The notes: generated by a model not told the origin, from the letters alone. A stretch of DNA of 64,000 bases from Clostridium_AW sp963515715 (GCF_963515715.1 NZ_CAUPZS010000001.1:62001-126000); one strand, 5' to 3'. Positions 44,011 to 53,313 are shown, numbered from the stretch's first letter. Numbers and translations: made by a program.

Positions 44011-44039
44011 AACACTTACTTTTTAGTAGGTGTTTTTTA
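44011..44039 (+). terminator. Terminator before the packaging genes
   Basis: Ten-base arms (44011-44020, 44025-44034, one G-T pair), four-base loop, T6. Confidence 0.9.
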
Positions 44040-44063
44040 TTTCGTAGAAAGTGGGTGAGAGAT

Positions 44064-44471
44064 ATGGCGAGTAGAGTTATAAAAGATGAAATTAATAGTA
44101 AATTAAATGATAAACAAAGATTATTTTGTATTGAATATTTAAAAGATTTAAATGGACTACAGGCTTATAAAAGAGCTTATGGTGAAGAATTAGATGATAA
44201 TACTTGTAAGGTTAATGCTAGTAAATTACTAACAAATGCTAACGTTAAGAAGTATATAAATGATTTATTAGACGAATATAGAGATAATATAGATGTAACT
44301 GTAGGAGAAATAGTGGCAAATATAAAAACGATGGCGTTTGATAAGGATGCAAGATATTCCGATAGGATTAAAGCTTCTGAACTATTAGCTAAGTACAAAC
44401 AAATGCTAATTGAGAAGAAAGAGATTACAGTTAATGATAATAATATTAATATAACATTGGAAGATGAATAG
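44064..44471 (+). CDS. terS: Terminase small subunit
   Basis: 135-residue DNA-recognition subunit of the packaging motor (Terminase_2 type): LNDKQRLFCIEYLKDLNGLQAYKRAYG, a HTH with KVNASKLLTNANVKKYI, and an oligomerisation helix. ATG 44064 follows GTGAGAG. In SPP1-like phages the packaging start site lies in or near this gene. A second recombinase gene separates it from terL. Confidence 0.9.
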   Translation: MASRVIKDEINSKLNDKQRLFCIEYLKDLNGLQAYKRAYGEELDDNTCKVNASKLLTNANVKKYINDLLDEYRDNIDVTVGEIVANIKTMAFDKDARYSDRIKASELLAKYKQMLIEKKEITVNDNNINITLEDE

Positions 44472-44494
44472 TAGATTAATCTTTATTATAATGT

Positions 44495-44644
44495 CAATAC
44501 CAACTAATTGAAAAAGTTGGTATTGGATAAAATGACATTAAGCCTTGATATTACTAATGTTAAAGTGATTTTAAAGAAGAAAAATATAAAACCTCTTGAA
44601 ATGAATACCAACTAATGATAATATCATGGTAGAAAGTTGGTATT
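44495..44644. repeat. Two related inverted repeats upstream of a recombinase gene
   Basis: Repeat 1: 11-base perfect arms at 44495-44505 and 44515-44525, nine-base loop. Repeat 2: the same AATACCAACT/AGTTGGTATT arms at 44604-44613 and 44635-44644, with a 21-base loop containing its own perfect ATGATA/TATCAT stem. The shared 10-base arms, twice in 150 bases directly before a tyrosine recombinase gene, suggest recombinase or regulator binding sites. Confidence 0.7.
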
Positions 44645-44663
44645 AAAAGAGGGGGATTTTATT

Positions 44664-45278
44664 ATGGCAAGATTAAAAAGTGATGGAATAGCAAAAGCAG
44701 AAACTGTAGAACCTATAAAAAATATTAAGGACATTAAGAAAATAAAACAATATCTACTAGGCAAAACTAATAAAAGAGATTATATGCTGTTTGTAGTAGG
44801 AATTAATGTAGGTCTTAGAGTAGGAGACTTATTACAATTAAAAATATCCGATATTATGCATATAGATAAAACATTTAAAGATAAAATTACTATCAATGAA
44901 GAAAAAACTAATAAGGTAAGAACATTTAAATTAAATAATAGTGCTAAAGAATCAATAACACTTTATTTAAGTAATATTGAATATAATCTAAATGATTACT
45001 TATTTAGTAGTAGAAAAGGTAATGAACCATTAAGGGTAGATAGTACACATAAGATTATAAAGAGCATGATGAGAGAATTAGGGATTAAAGGTAACTATGG
45101 AACACATACATTAAGAAAGACATGGGCATATCATACATACATTAATAATAGTAGTAATCCAATGATACTTCCTATGTTACAAAAAATGTTAAACCATAGT
45201 AGCCAAGCTGTTACACTTAGGTATATAGGCATAGAACAAGAAGAGATAAATGATTTATATGATGGTTTAAATTTGTAG
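44664..45278 (+). CDS. Second tyrosine recombinase, Xer-like, in the packaging module
   Basis: 204-residue recombinase that is mostly catalytic domain, with a short N-terminal part. All catalytic residues are present: Arg52 (GLRVGDL), Lys81, His148-x-x-Arg151 (THTLRKT), His178 (LNHSSQ) and Tyr187 (LRYIGI). GAGGGGGA precedes ATG 44664. It lies between terS and terL, followed by its own terminator and preceded by paired inverted repeats. Possible roles are dimer resolution or DNA inversion. Confidence 0.88.
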   Translation: MARLKSDGIAKAETVEPIKNIKDIKKIKQYLLGKTNKRDYMLFVVGINVGLRVGDLLQLKISDIMHIDKTFKDKITINEEKTNKVRTFKLNNSAKESITLYLSNIEYNLNDYLFSSRKGNEPLRVDSTHKIIKSMMRELGIKGNYGTHTLRKTWAYHTYINNSSNPMILPMLQKMLNHSSQAVTLRYIGIEQEEINDLYDGLNL

Positions 45279-45299
45279 CCAATAATGGCTACTTTTTTT
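45275..45299 (+). terminator. Terminator after the Xer-like gene
   Basis: GTAGCC/GGCTAC arms, six-base loop, T7. The stop codon is in the first arm. Confidence 0.92.
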
Positions 45300-45403
45300 A
45301 TGCGATTTTATAGGGTGGGGGTACTTCAGTACTGAGTCATAGGTGGATTACACCATATAAAAATATTTATTTTTTATTTTTTATAAAAGGGGGGTGGTTA
45401 ATA

Positions 45404-46670
45404 ATGTCAGCACCATTAAATATAAAAATATCTAAGAAAATCTTTAATGAAATATATTTACCACAGTTACAAAACTACAGCACAAGGTTTAATGTTTATT
45501 ATGGAGGTGCTGGTTCTTGAATCTGGTAAATCTAAGTTTGTAGTACAGAAAATGATATATAAATATCTTACATTTTCTAATAGAAAATGTTTGGTAGTTC
45601 GAAAAACTGGTAATACACTAAGAGATTCTATATTTGCAGAATTTAAAACAGTTTTAGCTGATTGGAAATTATATAATAAATGTGAAATAAGAGAAACATT
45701 ATTAACTATTACACTACCCAATGGAAGTCAATTTCTATTCAAAGGGTTGGATGATAGCGAGAAAATTAAATCTATATCAGGTGTCGATGACATCGTTGTT
45801 GAAGAATGTACAGAAATAGATATGCAGGATTTTAGTCAGCTGAATTTAAGGTTAAGGTCTAAAAATCCATACAACCAAATCCATGTTATGTTTAATCCAG
45901 TTTCCAAGTCAAAGTGGGTATATAAAATGTGGTTTGAAAATGGATACAACAAAGAAAATACAATGGTTTTAAAAACTACGTATAAAGATAATAAATTTCT
46001 TCCACAAGATTATATAGAATCTCTTGAAGAGATGAAAGATAAAGACCCTGTTCATTACAGAATTTATGCACTTGGAGAATTTGCTAGTTTAGATAAATTA
46101 GTTTATACCAATTGGAGGGATAAAGAATTTGATTATAAAGAAATAATTAAAAATAATGCTAATTCTAAAGCCTTATTTGGACTTGATTTTGGTTACATTA
46201 ATGACCCTTCTGCGTTTGTAGCTTTAATAGTATTAGAGGATAAAAAAGAGATTTATATTTTCGATGAATTCTATAAAAAAGGATTGCTTAATAATGAAAT
46301 AGCAGAAGAAATTAAGAAAAAAGGTTATGCTAAAGAAATAATTATAGCAGATAGCGCAGAACAAAAATCTATTGAAGAAATAAGAAAAGAAGGTATTACT
46401 AGAATTAAACCAGCTAGAAAAGGCAGAGATAGTATTCTTAATGGGATACAGTTAATCCAGCAATATAACATAATAATACATCCAAAATGTGAAAATATAA
46501 TAGAAGAATTAAAGAATTATAGTTGGCAGAAAGATAGAGAAACCAAAGAGTATATAAATAAGCCTATAGATACATATAACCATGCGTTGGATGCACTTAG
46601 ATATGCTTGCGAGTGTTTACAAAAACGTGGCAGATTAAGGACAATGAGTGATAGTAAATTAGGATTATAG
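45404..46670 (+). pseudogene. terL: Terminase large subunit, frameshifted in Walker A
   Basis: Packaging ATPase/nuclease. Translation from ATG 45404 (GGGGGGTGG site) gives 38 residues ending YYGGAGS, then TGA at 45518. The downstream frame resumes SGKSKFVVQKM and runs through the full ATPase and nuclease (VVEECTEID, MFNPVSK, LGEFASLDKLVYTNW, ALFGLDFGYINDPSA, NHALDALRYA). Removing seven bases (45518-45524) restores the family-like GGAGSGKS; removing one T would give AGSESGKS. As written, no full-length product forms without recoding. Confidence 0.88.
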
Positions 46671-46695
46671 AAAGAAATAGAAAGAGGGTGATAAG

Positions 46696-48018
46696 ATGAA
46701 AATTTGCATAGATGTAGATAGTGCACATGTGCAAAAAGAGTTGATTACTAAAATAATCAATATACATAAACAAGAATTACCTAGATTGCAAAGATTAGAA
46801 AATTATTATATAGGCAAACAAGAGATAGAAAATAGAATTTTGGAGTTGGATAAACCAAATAATAAACTAGTAACCAATTATTGTTCTTATATAACAGATA
46901 CATTAATTGGTTTTTTTATGGGTTCTCCTGTAATCTATTCTAGTTCTAATAAAGAGTATTTAGAAACTTTAAAAAGGATATTTAATTTAAATGATGAGCA
47001 GGAAGTAAATATAGAATTAGCAAGAAAACAAAGTATAAAAGGCACAGGGTTCGAAATGGTCTATATTGATGAAGATAATAACATTCGCTTTGATGTATTG
47101 GATACTGATGAAGTTGTTATGATTTATGATACTACAATAGAAGCGAAACCATCTATGGCTATTAGATACTACAATGCACATAATTATATAGAAGATAAAG
47201 ATATAACTAATGTAGAAGTTTATACTAAAACAAATGCATTCTATTATACAATGGATAACAATAATCTAACTTTAGTAGATAGTAAAGAACATTACTTTAA
47301 AGAAGTGCCAATAATTGAATACTATAATAATATTTATAGATTAGGCGATTTTGAAAAGATAATCTCTTTGCAAAATAATTTAAACCTTACTGGAAGTGAC
47401 TTATCCAATGAATTATCTTATTTTAGAGATTGTTATTTAAAATTAATAGGATTAGAAAGAACAAAAGATGAAGATATAGCTAAAATGAAAGAAAACAGGG
47501 TATTACTATTAGATAGTGACGCAAAAGCTGAATTTATGACCAAAGAAATCAATGATTCTGTAATACAGAATCACTTGAAAAATTTAAAAGAAGATATACA
47601 TAAAGTAAGCTATGTTCCAGATTTATCTCAAGAGCTACCTGCTAACCTTAGTGGTTCAGCTATTAAGCAAAAATTCTTTAATACCGAACAGCTAATCGTG
47701 TCTAAGGAAAGAAAGTTTAAGAAGGCATTACAAACTAGAATTAGACTAATAACTAGCATATTAAATCTTAAAGGTGCTAATTATAATTGGGAAGATATAG
47801 AGATTAAATTTAATAGAAATTTACCTATAAACAACGTAGAACTTGCAGATGCAGCTATAAAATTAGCAGGTGTAACGAGTAGAAAAACTCTACTTAATTA
47901 TATAGCAGGATATATTGGGATTGACGATGTAGATAAAGAAATGGAACAAATAGAAGCTGAGAATAAGACGCTAGATTTAGATTTGATTCCTGAAGATAGA
48001 AGTGATCTAAATGAATAA
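46696..48018 (+). CDS. Portal protein (SPP1 gp6-like)
   Basis: 440-residue dodecameric portal that forms the head vertex for packaging. Family features are NKLVTNYCSYITDTLIGFFMGSPV, the FDVLDTDEVVMIYD beta region, NLTGSDLSNELSYFRD and the clip/stem part (SGSAIKQKFFNTEQLI). It is 25 bases after terL and overlaps the minor head gene by eight bases. Confidence 0.92.
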   Translation: MKICIDVDSAHVQKELITKIINIHKQELPRLQRLENYYIGKQEIENRILELDKPNNKLVTNYCSYITDTLIGFFMGSPVIYSSSNKEYLETLKRIFNLNDEQEVNIELARKQSIKGTGFEMVYIDEDNNIRFDVLDTDEVVMIYDTTIEAKPSMAIRYYNAHNYIEDKDITNVEVYTKTNAFYYTMDNNNLTLVDSKEHYFKEVPIIEYYNNIYRLGDFEKIISLQNNLNLTGSDLSNELSYFRDCYLKLIGLERTKDEDIAKMKENRVLLLDSDAKAEFMTKEINDSVIQNHLKNLKEDIHKVSYVPDLSQELPANLSGSAIKQKFFNTEQLIVSKERKFKKALQTRIRLITSILNLKGANYNWEDIEIKFNRNLPINNVELADAAIKLAGVTSRKTLLNYIAGYIGIDDVDKEMEQIEAENKTLDLDLIPEDRSDLNE

Positions 48019-48781
48019 TAAAAAATATTGGGAACAAAGAATAAGTAGAGTTATGAGAGATATTTATAATGCACAGGAAAAGAAAAACATAACTTTATTG
48101 CAAGGATATAAAAAAGCACTTAAAGATGTTAAGTTAGAAATCGCAGATTTATATATTAGAATGGGGGACAATCCTTCTTTATCTGAAGGCTACAAATATA
48201 ATAGACTTAAAAAAGTAGAGAAACAGATAGAAAATATAATTAAAGATTTAGGGAATATAGAACAAAAATTTTTCGATGAATCTTTAGAAAATAATTACAT
48301 TGAAGCATCTAATAGAGTTATTAAAGAATTCGAAAAACACATAGGGATTAATTTTAATAAGGTTGATAGAGCTACGATAGACAAAGTATTAAGTTATCCT
48401 TGGAGTGGTGCAGATTACTCTAGTAGAATATGGAATAATAAAGATAAGTTAATAAATGAATTAAATGAAACTCTAACAAGAGGATTGGTACAGGGTGCTA
48501 GTTTAGTTACTTTAAGTAAAGAAATAAAAAGTAAAATGGATAGTGGAGCATATGAATCTTTACGTTTAATTCGTACAGAGGCAGCACATATTGTAAATAC
48601 TGCTTGTATAGATAGGTATACAAAAAGTGAAATGGTAGAAACGGTAATGTGGTGGGCTAGTGAAGATGAGAGAACTTGTTCTATCTGTGGAGCATTACAT
48701 GGACAAGAATTTACTTTAGGTAAAGAAACTATGAACCCAAATCACCCAAATTGTAGATGTTGTTGGATACCTATAATATAG
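48011..48781 (+). CDS. Minor head protein (SPP1 gp7 / Mu F-like)
   Basis: 256-residue minor capsid protein, injected or head-associated in relatives. The C-terminal F-like motif is clear: RLIRTEAAHIVNTA, then WWASEDERTCSICGALHGQEF and NHPNCRCCWIPII. The N-terminal half is helical. The start overlaps the portal stop. Confidence 0.9.
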   Translation: MNNKKYWEQRISRVMRDIYNAQEKKNITLLQGYKKALKDVKLEIADLYIRMGDNPSLSEGYKYNRLKKVEKQIENIIKDLGNIEQKFFDESLENNYIEASNRVIKEFEKHIGINFNKVDRATIDKVLSYPWSGADYSSRIWNNKDKLINELNETLTRGLVQGASLVTLSKEIKSKMDSGAYESLRLIRTEAAHIVNTACIDRYTKSEMVETVMWWASEDERTCSICGALHGQEFTLGKETMNPNHPNCRCCWIPII

Positions 48782-48858
48782 TCTTTTACTTATTAGACTT
48801 TAAATAAATATGGACAAATAAATATTCTACATAGACTTAAAACTTAGGAGGTAATTTT

Positions 48859-49410
48859 ATGGAAGATAATACGAATTTAAATACTAAACAACAAGAATCT
48901 AGTGCAGTAGATTCTAATAAAGAAACTACTAATTCTATTGCAACAGAGGAAGCAATAGAAAAAACATTTACACAGGAAGAATTAGACAAAATAATAGAAA
49001 AAAGATTAACTAGAGCATTGCAAAAAGCAGAAGATGAAAAAGTAGAAGCTGAAAGACTTGCAAAGATGAGTGCTGAGGAACGTACTAAAGCTGAATTTGA
49101 AAAAGAAAAACAAAAGTTTGAGGAAGAAAGAAAGCAGTATCAGAGAGAAAAGTTAGAATTACAGGTTATAAAGGAATTGGGTACTAAAAATTTACCAGTA
49201 GAATTTAGTAAATACCTACTAGGTAATGATGCTGAAACTTGTATAAATAATATTAAAGAATTTGAAGTGCAGTGGCAAAATGCTATTAAAAAAGCAGTTA
49301 ATGATAAGCTAAAAGGTAATACACCAAAAGCAGGAAATGTGGGTAAAACAATTAATAATAACACAAGTGATTTTATAAATGTAATAAAAGAAAACCAAGT
49401 GGCAAGATAG
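48859..49410 (+). CDS. Scaffold protein (DUF4355)
   Basis: 183-residue, highly charged helical protein acting as the internal scaffold for capsid assembly. Motifs are FTQEELDKIIEKRLTRAL, a long Glu/Lys coiled coil with MSAEERTKAEFEKEKQ, and the C-terminal KGNTPKAGNVGK linker. Position directly before the major capsid gene is characteristic. Confidence 0.88.
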   Translation: MEDNTNLNTKQQESSAVDSNKETTNSIATEEAIEKTFTQEELDKIIEKRLTRALQKAEDEKVEAERLAKMSAEERTKAEFEKEKQKFEEERKQYQREKLELQVIKELGTKNLPVEFSKYLLGNDAETCINNIKEFEVQWQNAIKKAVNDKLKGNTPKAGNVGKTINNNTSDFINVIKENQVAR

Positions 49411-49506
49411 ACCTATATGGTCTTTTTTATTGTCTTTTTTCGAGATTTGCAGACGTTAAAGAATAAATTATCAAAATAAAATTAATAAAAAGGATGGTAG
49501 ATATAT

Positions 49507-50400
49507 ATGGCAGATACAACATTTTTAAAGGATAATTTACAAGGATTTGTTCCAACAGAACAAGCACAAGGAATAATGAAAGATGTGGCAAGAGGAAGTT
49601 CTGTTTTGAGGCTTTCTAAAGTTGAACCAATGACGAGTGAAAAAAAGAAATTTAGCATAATGACAGAAGGTGCAGGTGCTTATTGGGTTGGAGAAACAGA
49701 AAGAATTAAAACCTCTAAAGCAGAATGGATTTTTCCAGAGATGGAAGCTAAGAAGTTAGCAGTAATTATACCTGTAACAAGGGAAAAACTTAATGACACA
49801 ACTATAAATGTGTTCGAAGAATTAAAACCAACCATTGCAGAAGCTTTTTATAAAGCTATAGATGGAGCATGTTTATTCGGCACTAATTCTCCATTTACTA
49901 AAAATATTTTTGAAGTTGCTAATACAGCAGGAAATAAAGTAGTATTAGGTACTAATAAATCTTTAGATTTAGATGTTTCCGACACTATGGCTCTAGTTGA
50001 AGCAGAGGGTGAAGACATAAACGGATTTGTAGCACATTATGGACTTAAAAATTCTTTAAGAAAATTAAGAGATGCTAATGGAAATGCACTGTTTGTTCCA
50101 GGAGTAAACCAGAACGAATTGTATTCTAATCCTATAGAGTTTAGCAGAAATAATGCATTTGATAAAACTAAAGCTGAATTAATAGCAGGTAACTTTAATT
50201 ATTCTCTAGTTGGTATTAGAGAAGGCATTCAGTATGAAATATTAAAAGAAGCTACATTACATACTGTAACAATGTCCGATGGCAAACCATTATCTTTAGC
50301 AGAAAATGATATGGTGGCAATTAAAGCAACAATGAGATTAGGATTTTTACCAATCAAGGACGAAGCATTTGCTTTATTAACTCCAAAAGTAGGGGAATAA
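49507..50400 (+). CDS. Major capsid protein (HK97 fold)
   Basis: 297-residue capsid subunit. The sequence follows HK97-type patterns: an N-arm (QGFVPTEQAQGIMKDVARGS), then E-loop/P-domain residues (GAGAYWVGETERIKTSKAEW, KKLAVIIPVTREKLNDT) and A-domain (GFVAHYGLKNSLRKLRDANG). No fused maturation protease is seen. A terminator follows, expected to tune downstream expression. Confidence 0.92.
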   Translation: MADTTFLKDNLQGFVPTEQAQGIMKDVARGSSVLRLSKVEPMTSEKKKFSIMTEGAGAYWVGETERIKTSKAEWIFPEMEAKKLAVIIPVTREKLNDTTINVFEELKPTIAEAFYKAIDGACLFGTNSPFTKNIFEVANTAGNKVVLGTNKSLDLDVSDTMALVEAEGEDINGFVAHYGLKNSLRKLRDANGNALFVPGVNQNELYSNPIEFSRNNAFDKTKAELIAGNFNYSLVGIREGIQYEILKEATLHTVTMSDGKPLSLAENDMVAIKATMRLGFLPIKDEAFALLTPKVGE

Positions 50401-50415
50401 TAATATTTAATATTT

Positions 50416-50443
50416 AGAGGGGTAATACAAGCCCCTCTTTTAT
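50416..50443 (+). terminator. Terminator after the major capsid gene
   Basis: AGAGGGG/CCCCTCT arms, nine-base loop, short T run. Confidence 0.88.
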
Positions 50444-50460
50444 ATAGGAAGGTGATTAAC

Positions 50461-50637
50461 TTGAAAAAATATACAAATGGTAAAAGAGAAATATATGCTA
50501 CAGATAAGGCATATGAAGTAATTTATAAAGAACAAGGATTTAAAGAAAGAGATAAGGTTGAAAAAGAGGTGGTGGAGAATGTTAAACCTACAGAAAGTAA
50601 AAACACTATTACAAATAGAGGACGAAAATCTAAATAA
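50461..50637 (+). CDS. Small head-region protein, unknown
   Basis: About 58 residues from TTG 50461, seven bases after GGAAGGTG; GTG 50452 would overlap that site. The product is basic and lysine-rich at the C terminus (NTITNRGRKSK). Small genes after the capsid gene in related phages often have this form. Its 3' end overlaps the connector gene by 59 bases. Confidence 0.5.
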   Translation: MKKYTNGKREIYATDKAYEVIYKEQGFKERDKVEKEVVENVKPTESKNTITNRGRKSK

Positions 50638-50878
50638 TTATATAGAAACCATTATACCTAACATAGAGCATTTTGTAAGGGATTATATACATTTGAAACA
50701 AGAAGAAGAAATACCTATAGGTTTAGAATTAGCAATGACAAAAATGATTGAATATAATCTTACAGACGCAGGGAGTAAAAGAAGGAAAATAAAAGATGTT
50801 GATATAGAATTTAATACAGATTATCCAACTAACATTTATAAATCTTTAAATAAATATAGAAGGTTGCAGGTGATCTAA
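50579..50878 (+). CDS. Head-tail connector protein (gp6/gp15-like)
   Basis: 99-residue helical adaptor that binds under the portal (phage_gp6 / QLRG-like family): VKTLLQIEDENLNNYIETIIPNIEHFVRDY, ELAMTKMIEYNL. ATG 50579 is preceded by GAGGTGG. Overlap with the preceding small gene is in another frame. Confidence 0.8.
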   Translation: MLNLQKVKTLLQIEDENLNNYIETIIPNIEHFVRDYIHLKQEEEIPIGLELAMTKMIEYNLTDAGSKRRKIKDVDIEFNTDYPTNIYKSLNKYRRLQVI

Positions 50879-51229
50879 ATGAATAAAACTAAAGTAGCAA
50901 GAGAAGTATACAATTCTTTTAAGGAACACATGCAAGAAATAAAAATATTTAGAAGTGGACTAAATGAATATAAGGAAAAAGTAGATGATTTATATGTTAG
51001 TACAATAGAAGGTTATTATAGTCTAGGTAAAAATCTAATTAGTATAAATTACAGTGATGCAGGAGCAATAAACAAGAATTATAATGAAATGCTAAGTGTA
51101 ATTATTACAGAAGATAGTAAAAAAGTTAAAAAAGATGATTATTTTTGTTTAGATAATGTAAAATACAGAATAATTAATATACAAAATGTACTGGGTATTT
51201 ATTTAGATTTTACTTTAGAGAGGGTGTGA
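50879..51229 (+). CDS. Head closure protein (gp16-like)
   Basis: 116-residue beta-rich protein in the head-closure slot (VSTIEGYYSLGKNLISI, KYRIINIQNVLGIYLDFTLERV). Identification is by position and general character more than by motif. It starts one base from the connector stop. Confidence 0.6.
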   Translation: MNKTKVAREVYNSFKEHMQEIKIFRSGLNEYKEKVDDLYVSTIEGYYSLGKNLISINYSDAGAINKNYNEMLSVIITEDSKKVKKDDYFCLDNVKYRIINIQNVLGIYLDFTLERV

Positions 51230-51235
51230 TGGTGT

Positions 51236-51571
51236 ATGGATTTTAAAATAAATTTTGAAGATGTAGTGGAAGGATTATCAAAATTAGAAATAGATACTAC
51301 AGGTGAAATTGATAAATATGCAGATAAAAGCGGTATGAAACTTGAAGCATATGCAAAAAAGAATGCACCTTGGCAGAATATAACTGGACGGGCTAGGCGT
51401 ACCCTTAAAGGTGGCAAAGAGTGGAGTGGAAGCGATAAGGTAGATATTTATATTAGTGGAAATATGGAATATAGTACGTATTTAGAGTATAAGAATGATG
51501 GACAGTATGCTATTTTAAAGCCTACAATAGATGCTCTATCTAAAGAGATATTGCAAGGGTTTAAGTTATGA
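51236..51571 (+). CDS. HK97 gp10-like tail component
   Basis: 111-residue protein matching the HK97 gp10/tail-completion family: EAYAKKNAPWQNITGRARRTLKGG, DIYISGNMEYSTYLEYKNDGQYAILKPTID. It joins head and tail. Its stop overlaps the next start (ATGA). Confidence 0.85.
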   Translation: MDFKINFEDVVEGLSKLEIDTTGEIDKYADKSGMKLEAYAKKNAPWQNITGRARRTLKGGKEWSGSDKVDIYISGNMEYSTYLEYKNDGQYAILKPTIDALSKEILQGFKL

Positions 51572-51984
51572 AGACAGGTAAAGAAATGGCTACTTTAAAA
51601 TATAAAAATGATGGATTACCAAATAATGTAGAGCCACAAACACATTATCAAGAAATTTATTTGAACCTTAAAAGTAAAGGGTTTGACGTATATGCTCCAG
51701 AACAAAAGCGTGATAAATGTATTAAACCTTATGTAGTAATCAAAGAAAATGGACAATTTGCTATGGCTGGGAATGTAGCAGGATATAATTTAGTACAAAT
51801 ATTTTGTTATTATCCAAAAGACCAATGCAGTCAATTAGAATTTTTTGTGGACAACGTTAAAACTGCATTAGATAAAATAGATTTTTTAAGACCAACAGGA
51901 AACCGAAGTCCTGTTTTATTCTTTGAAGAAATACAGGCATATGGACAAAGTATGGAGTATCAAATATTCCATAAATTTAAATAA
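51568..51984 (+). CDS. Tail terminator/completion protein
   Basis: 138-residue protein in the tail-terminator slot (gp17-like): YQEIYLNLKSKGFDVYAPEQ, YNLVQIFCYYPKDQCSQLE, LDKIDFLRPTGNRSPVLFFEE. It is assigned from gene order with moderate sequence support and is coupled to the gp10-like gene. Confidence 0.7.
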   Translation: MKTGKEMATLKYKNDGLPNNVEPQTHYQEIYLNLKSKGFDVYAPEQKRDKCIKPYVVIKENGQFAMAGNVAGYNLVQIFCYYPKDQCSQLEFFVDNVKTALDKIDFLRPTGNRSPVLFFEEIQAYGQSMEYQIFHKFK

Positions 51985-52002
51985 TGAAAGTGAGGTAATA
52001 AT

Positions 52003-52878
52003 ATGGAAGGTAAAACTTTAGTTAACGTTGTTAAATGCTATATAGAAAATGAAAAAACCAATGAAAGATTCGATATAGCAGATACTGCATCCGAAGTTGA
52101 TGTAGAGCCAATTTTGAATGAGGGTAAAAGAGATATATTAAGAGTAAAAAATAGAATATTAGCAGTTAATGAAACAGAGGATATTGTTATAGGCTACAAA
52201 CTTAAATTAAAAGATAATACATTTAATATAAAAGTAATGGAAATTGTAGACGGTGGACATATGGAAGGTAATAAGTATGTAAGTATTCCAGCAGGGCAAG
52301 TTGTAGACAAACCTTTATTTACTTTAGAAGTTATAACCGAGGAAAAGGATTATTCTAGGACTACAGGGTATACAAAATTTACATGGAAGCATTGTAAAGG
52401 TAAAGTACCTAAATTTTCTATTAAAGATGGAGAATTTATTGTTCCAGAGTTTGAAGCTGAATCTATTCCATTTAGAGGTGAAACTCCTGTAGAGATAGAA
52501 TTTATAAATTCTTTAGAACCTACACCAGAAACACCAGAAATACCATTGGAAGATATAGGAGTAGAAGGGGACAAAGTAGAAGATAGCAATACAGATGTAG
52601 GTGTGGCAATAACTAATAGAGTAATTTGGACTTTTAAAGAGCAAATTAACCAAGATGATGTTACTAAGGATAACTTTACTATAAAAAGAAAATCTGATAA
52701 TTCTGTAGTGCAAGGTAGTATAACAATAGATACTACTAAAAAAATAGTAACATTTGTACCCACAAGTTTAACAATAGACACGGTTTATATTGCAGAAGCA
52801 AAGGCAGTTAATAAGTTAGATACTAGTGGGAAAACTACTGCATTAAGTACAGAATTTAAAACTATAAAAATTAAATAA
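52003..52878 (+). CDS. Major tail protein with C-terminal Ig-like domain
   Basis: 291-residue tail-tube subunit. The N-terminal about 175 residues form the tube fold (KFTWKHCKGKVPKFSI). After an acidic proline linker (PTPETPEIP), residues about 200-291 look like an SbsA/Big-type Ig domain (VIWTFKEQINQDDVTKDNFTI, TFVPTSLTIDTVYIAEAKA) that would decorate the tail surface. Confidence 0.85.
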   Translation: MEGKTLVNVVKCYIENEKTNERFDIADTASEVDVEPILNEGKRDILRVKNRILAVNETEDIVIGYKLKLKDNTFNIKVMEIVDGGHMEGNKYVSIPAGQVVDKPLFTLEVITEEKDYSRTTGYTKFTWKHCKGKVPKFSIKDGEFIVPEFEAESIPFRGETPVEIEFINSLEPTPETPEIPLEDIGVEGDKVEDSNTDVGVAITNRVIWTFKEQINQDDVTKDNFTIKRKSDNSVVQGSITIDTTKKIVTFVPTSLTIDTVYIAEAKAVNKLDTSGKTTALSTEFKTIKIK

Positions 52879-52893
52879 TTAGGAGGAATATAG

Positions 52894-53313
52894 ATGGAAG
52901 TAATAAGTTTAGAACAATTAAAGCAGATGGCAGAATATGATGTGATAGAACTACCAAGATTTAAACCAGAGATACCTTTTAATGTAAAAGTTAAGAGAGT
53001 ATCTCTTTTAAATTTAGTTAGAAAAGGAATTATTCCTAATAAATTATTAAGTGCTGCCGAAGAATTATTTTATGGTAAACAAGCTAGTAAAGGGAATGTA
53101 GATTTAGCACAACTAACTAATGTTATGTTTATAATGGCAGAAAATGCTTTAGTTGAGCCTTCTATTAAAGAATTAGAGAGTGTAGGATTAGAATTAACAG
53201 ATGAACAGATAGTAGCTTTATTTAATTACACACAACAGGGGGTACAAGAATTAGAATCCTTTCGTAAAAAGCCAGAGGATACTAAGTGTGATAGTGATGG
53301 GGAAACAGTATAA
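52894..53313 (+). CDS. Tail assembly chaperone, first frame
   Basis: 139-residue protein in the G-like slot between tail tube and tape measure: LEQLKQMAEYDVIELPRFKPE, FNVKVKRVSLLNLVRKGIIPN. The 3' part overlaps a second frame with a +1/-2 relation, the usual place for a recoded G-GT extension. Confidence 0.8.
   Translation: MEVISLEQLKQMAEYDVIELPRFKPEIPFNVKVKRVSLLNLVRKGIIPNKLLSAAEELFYGKQASKGNVDLAQLTNVMFIMAENALVEPSIKELESVGLELTDEQIVALFNYTQQGVQELESFRKKPEDTKCDSDGETV

Noticed and set aside
45300..45403. Candidate cos or pac site before terL
   Set aside because: It contains only a small GTACTTCAGTAC palindrome and AT-rich DNA; nothing distinguishes a packaging site.
53262..53285. Classical -1 frameshift in the tail chaperone overlap
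   Set aside because: The -1 frame meets TAA at 53283, so it could not reach the downstream coding region.
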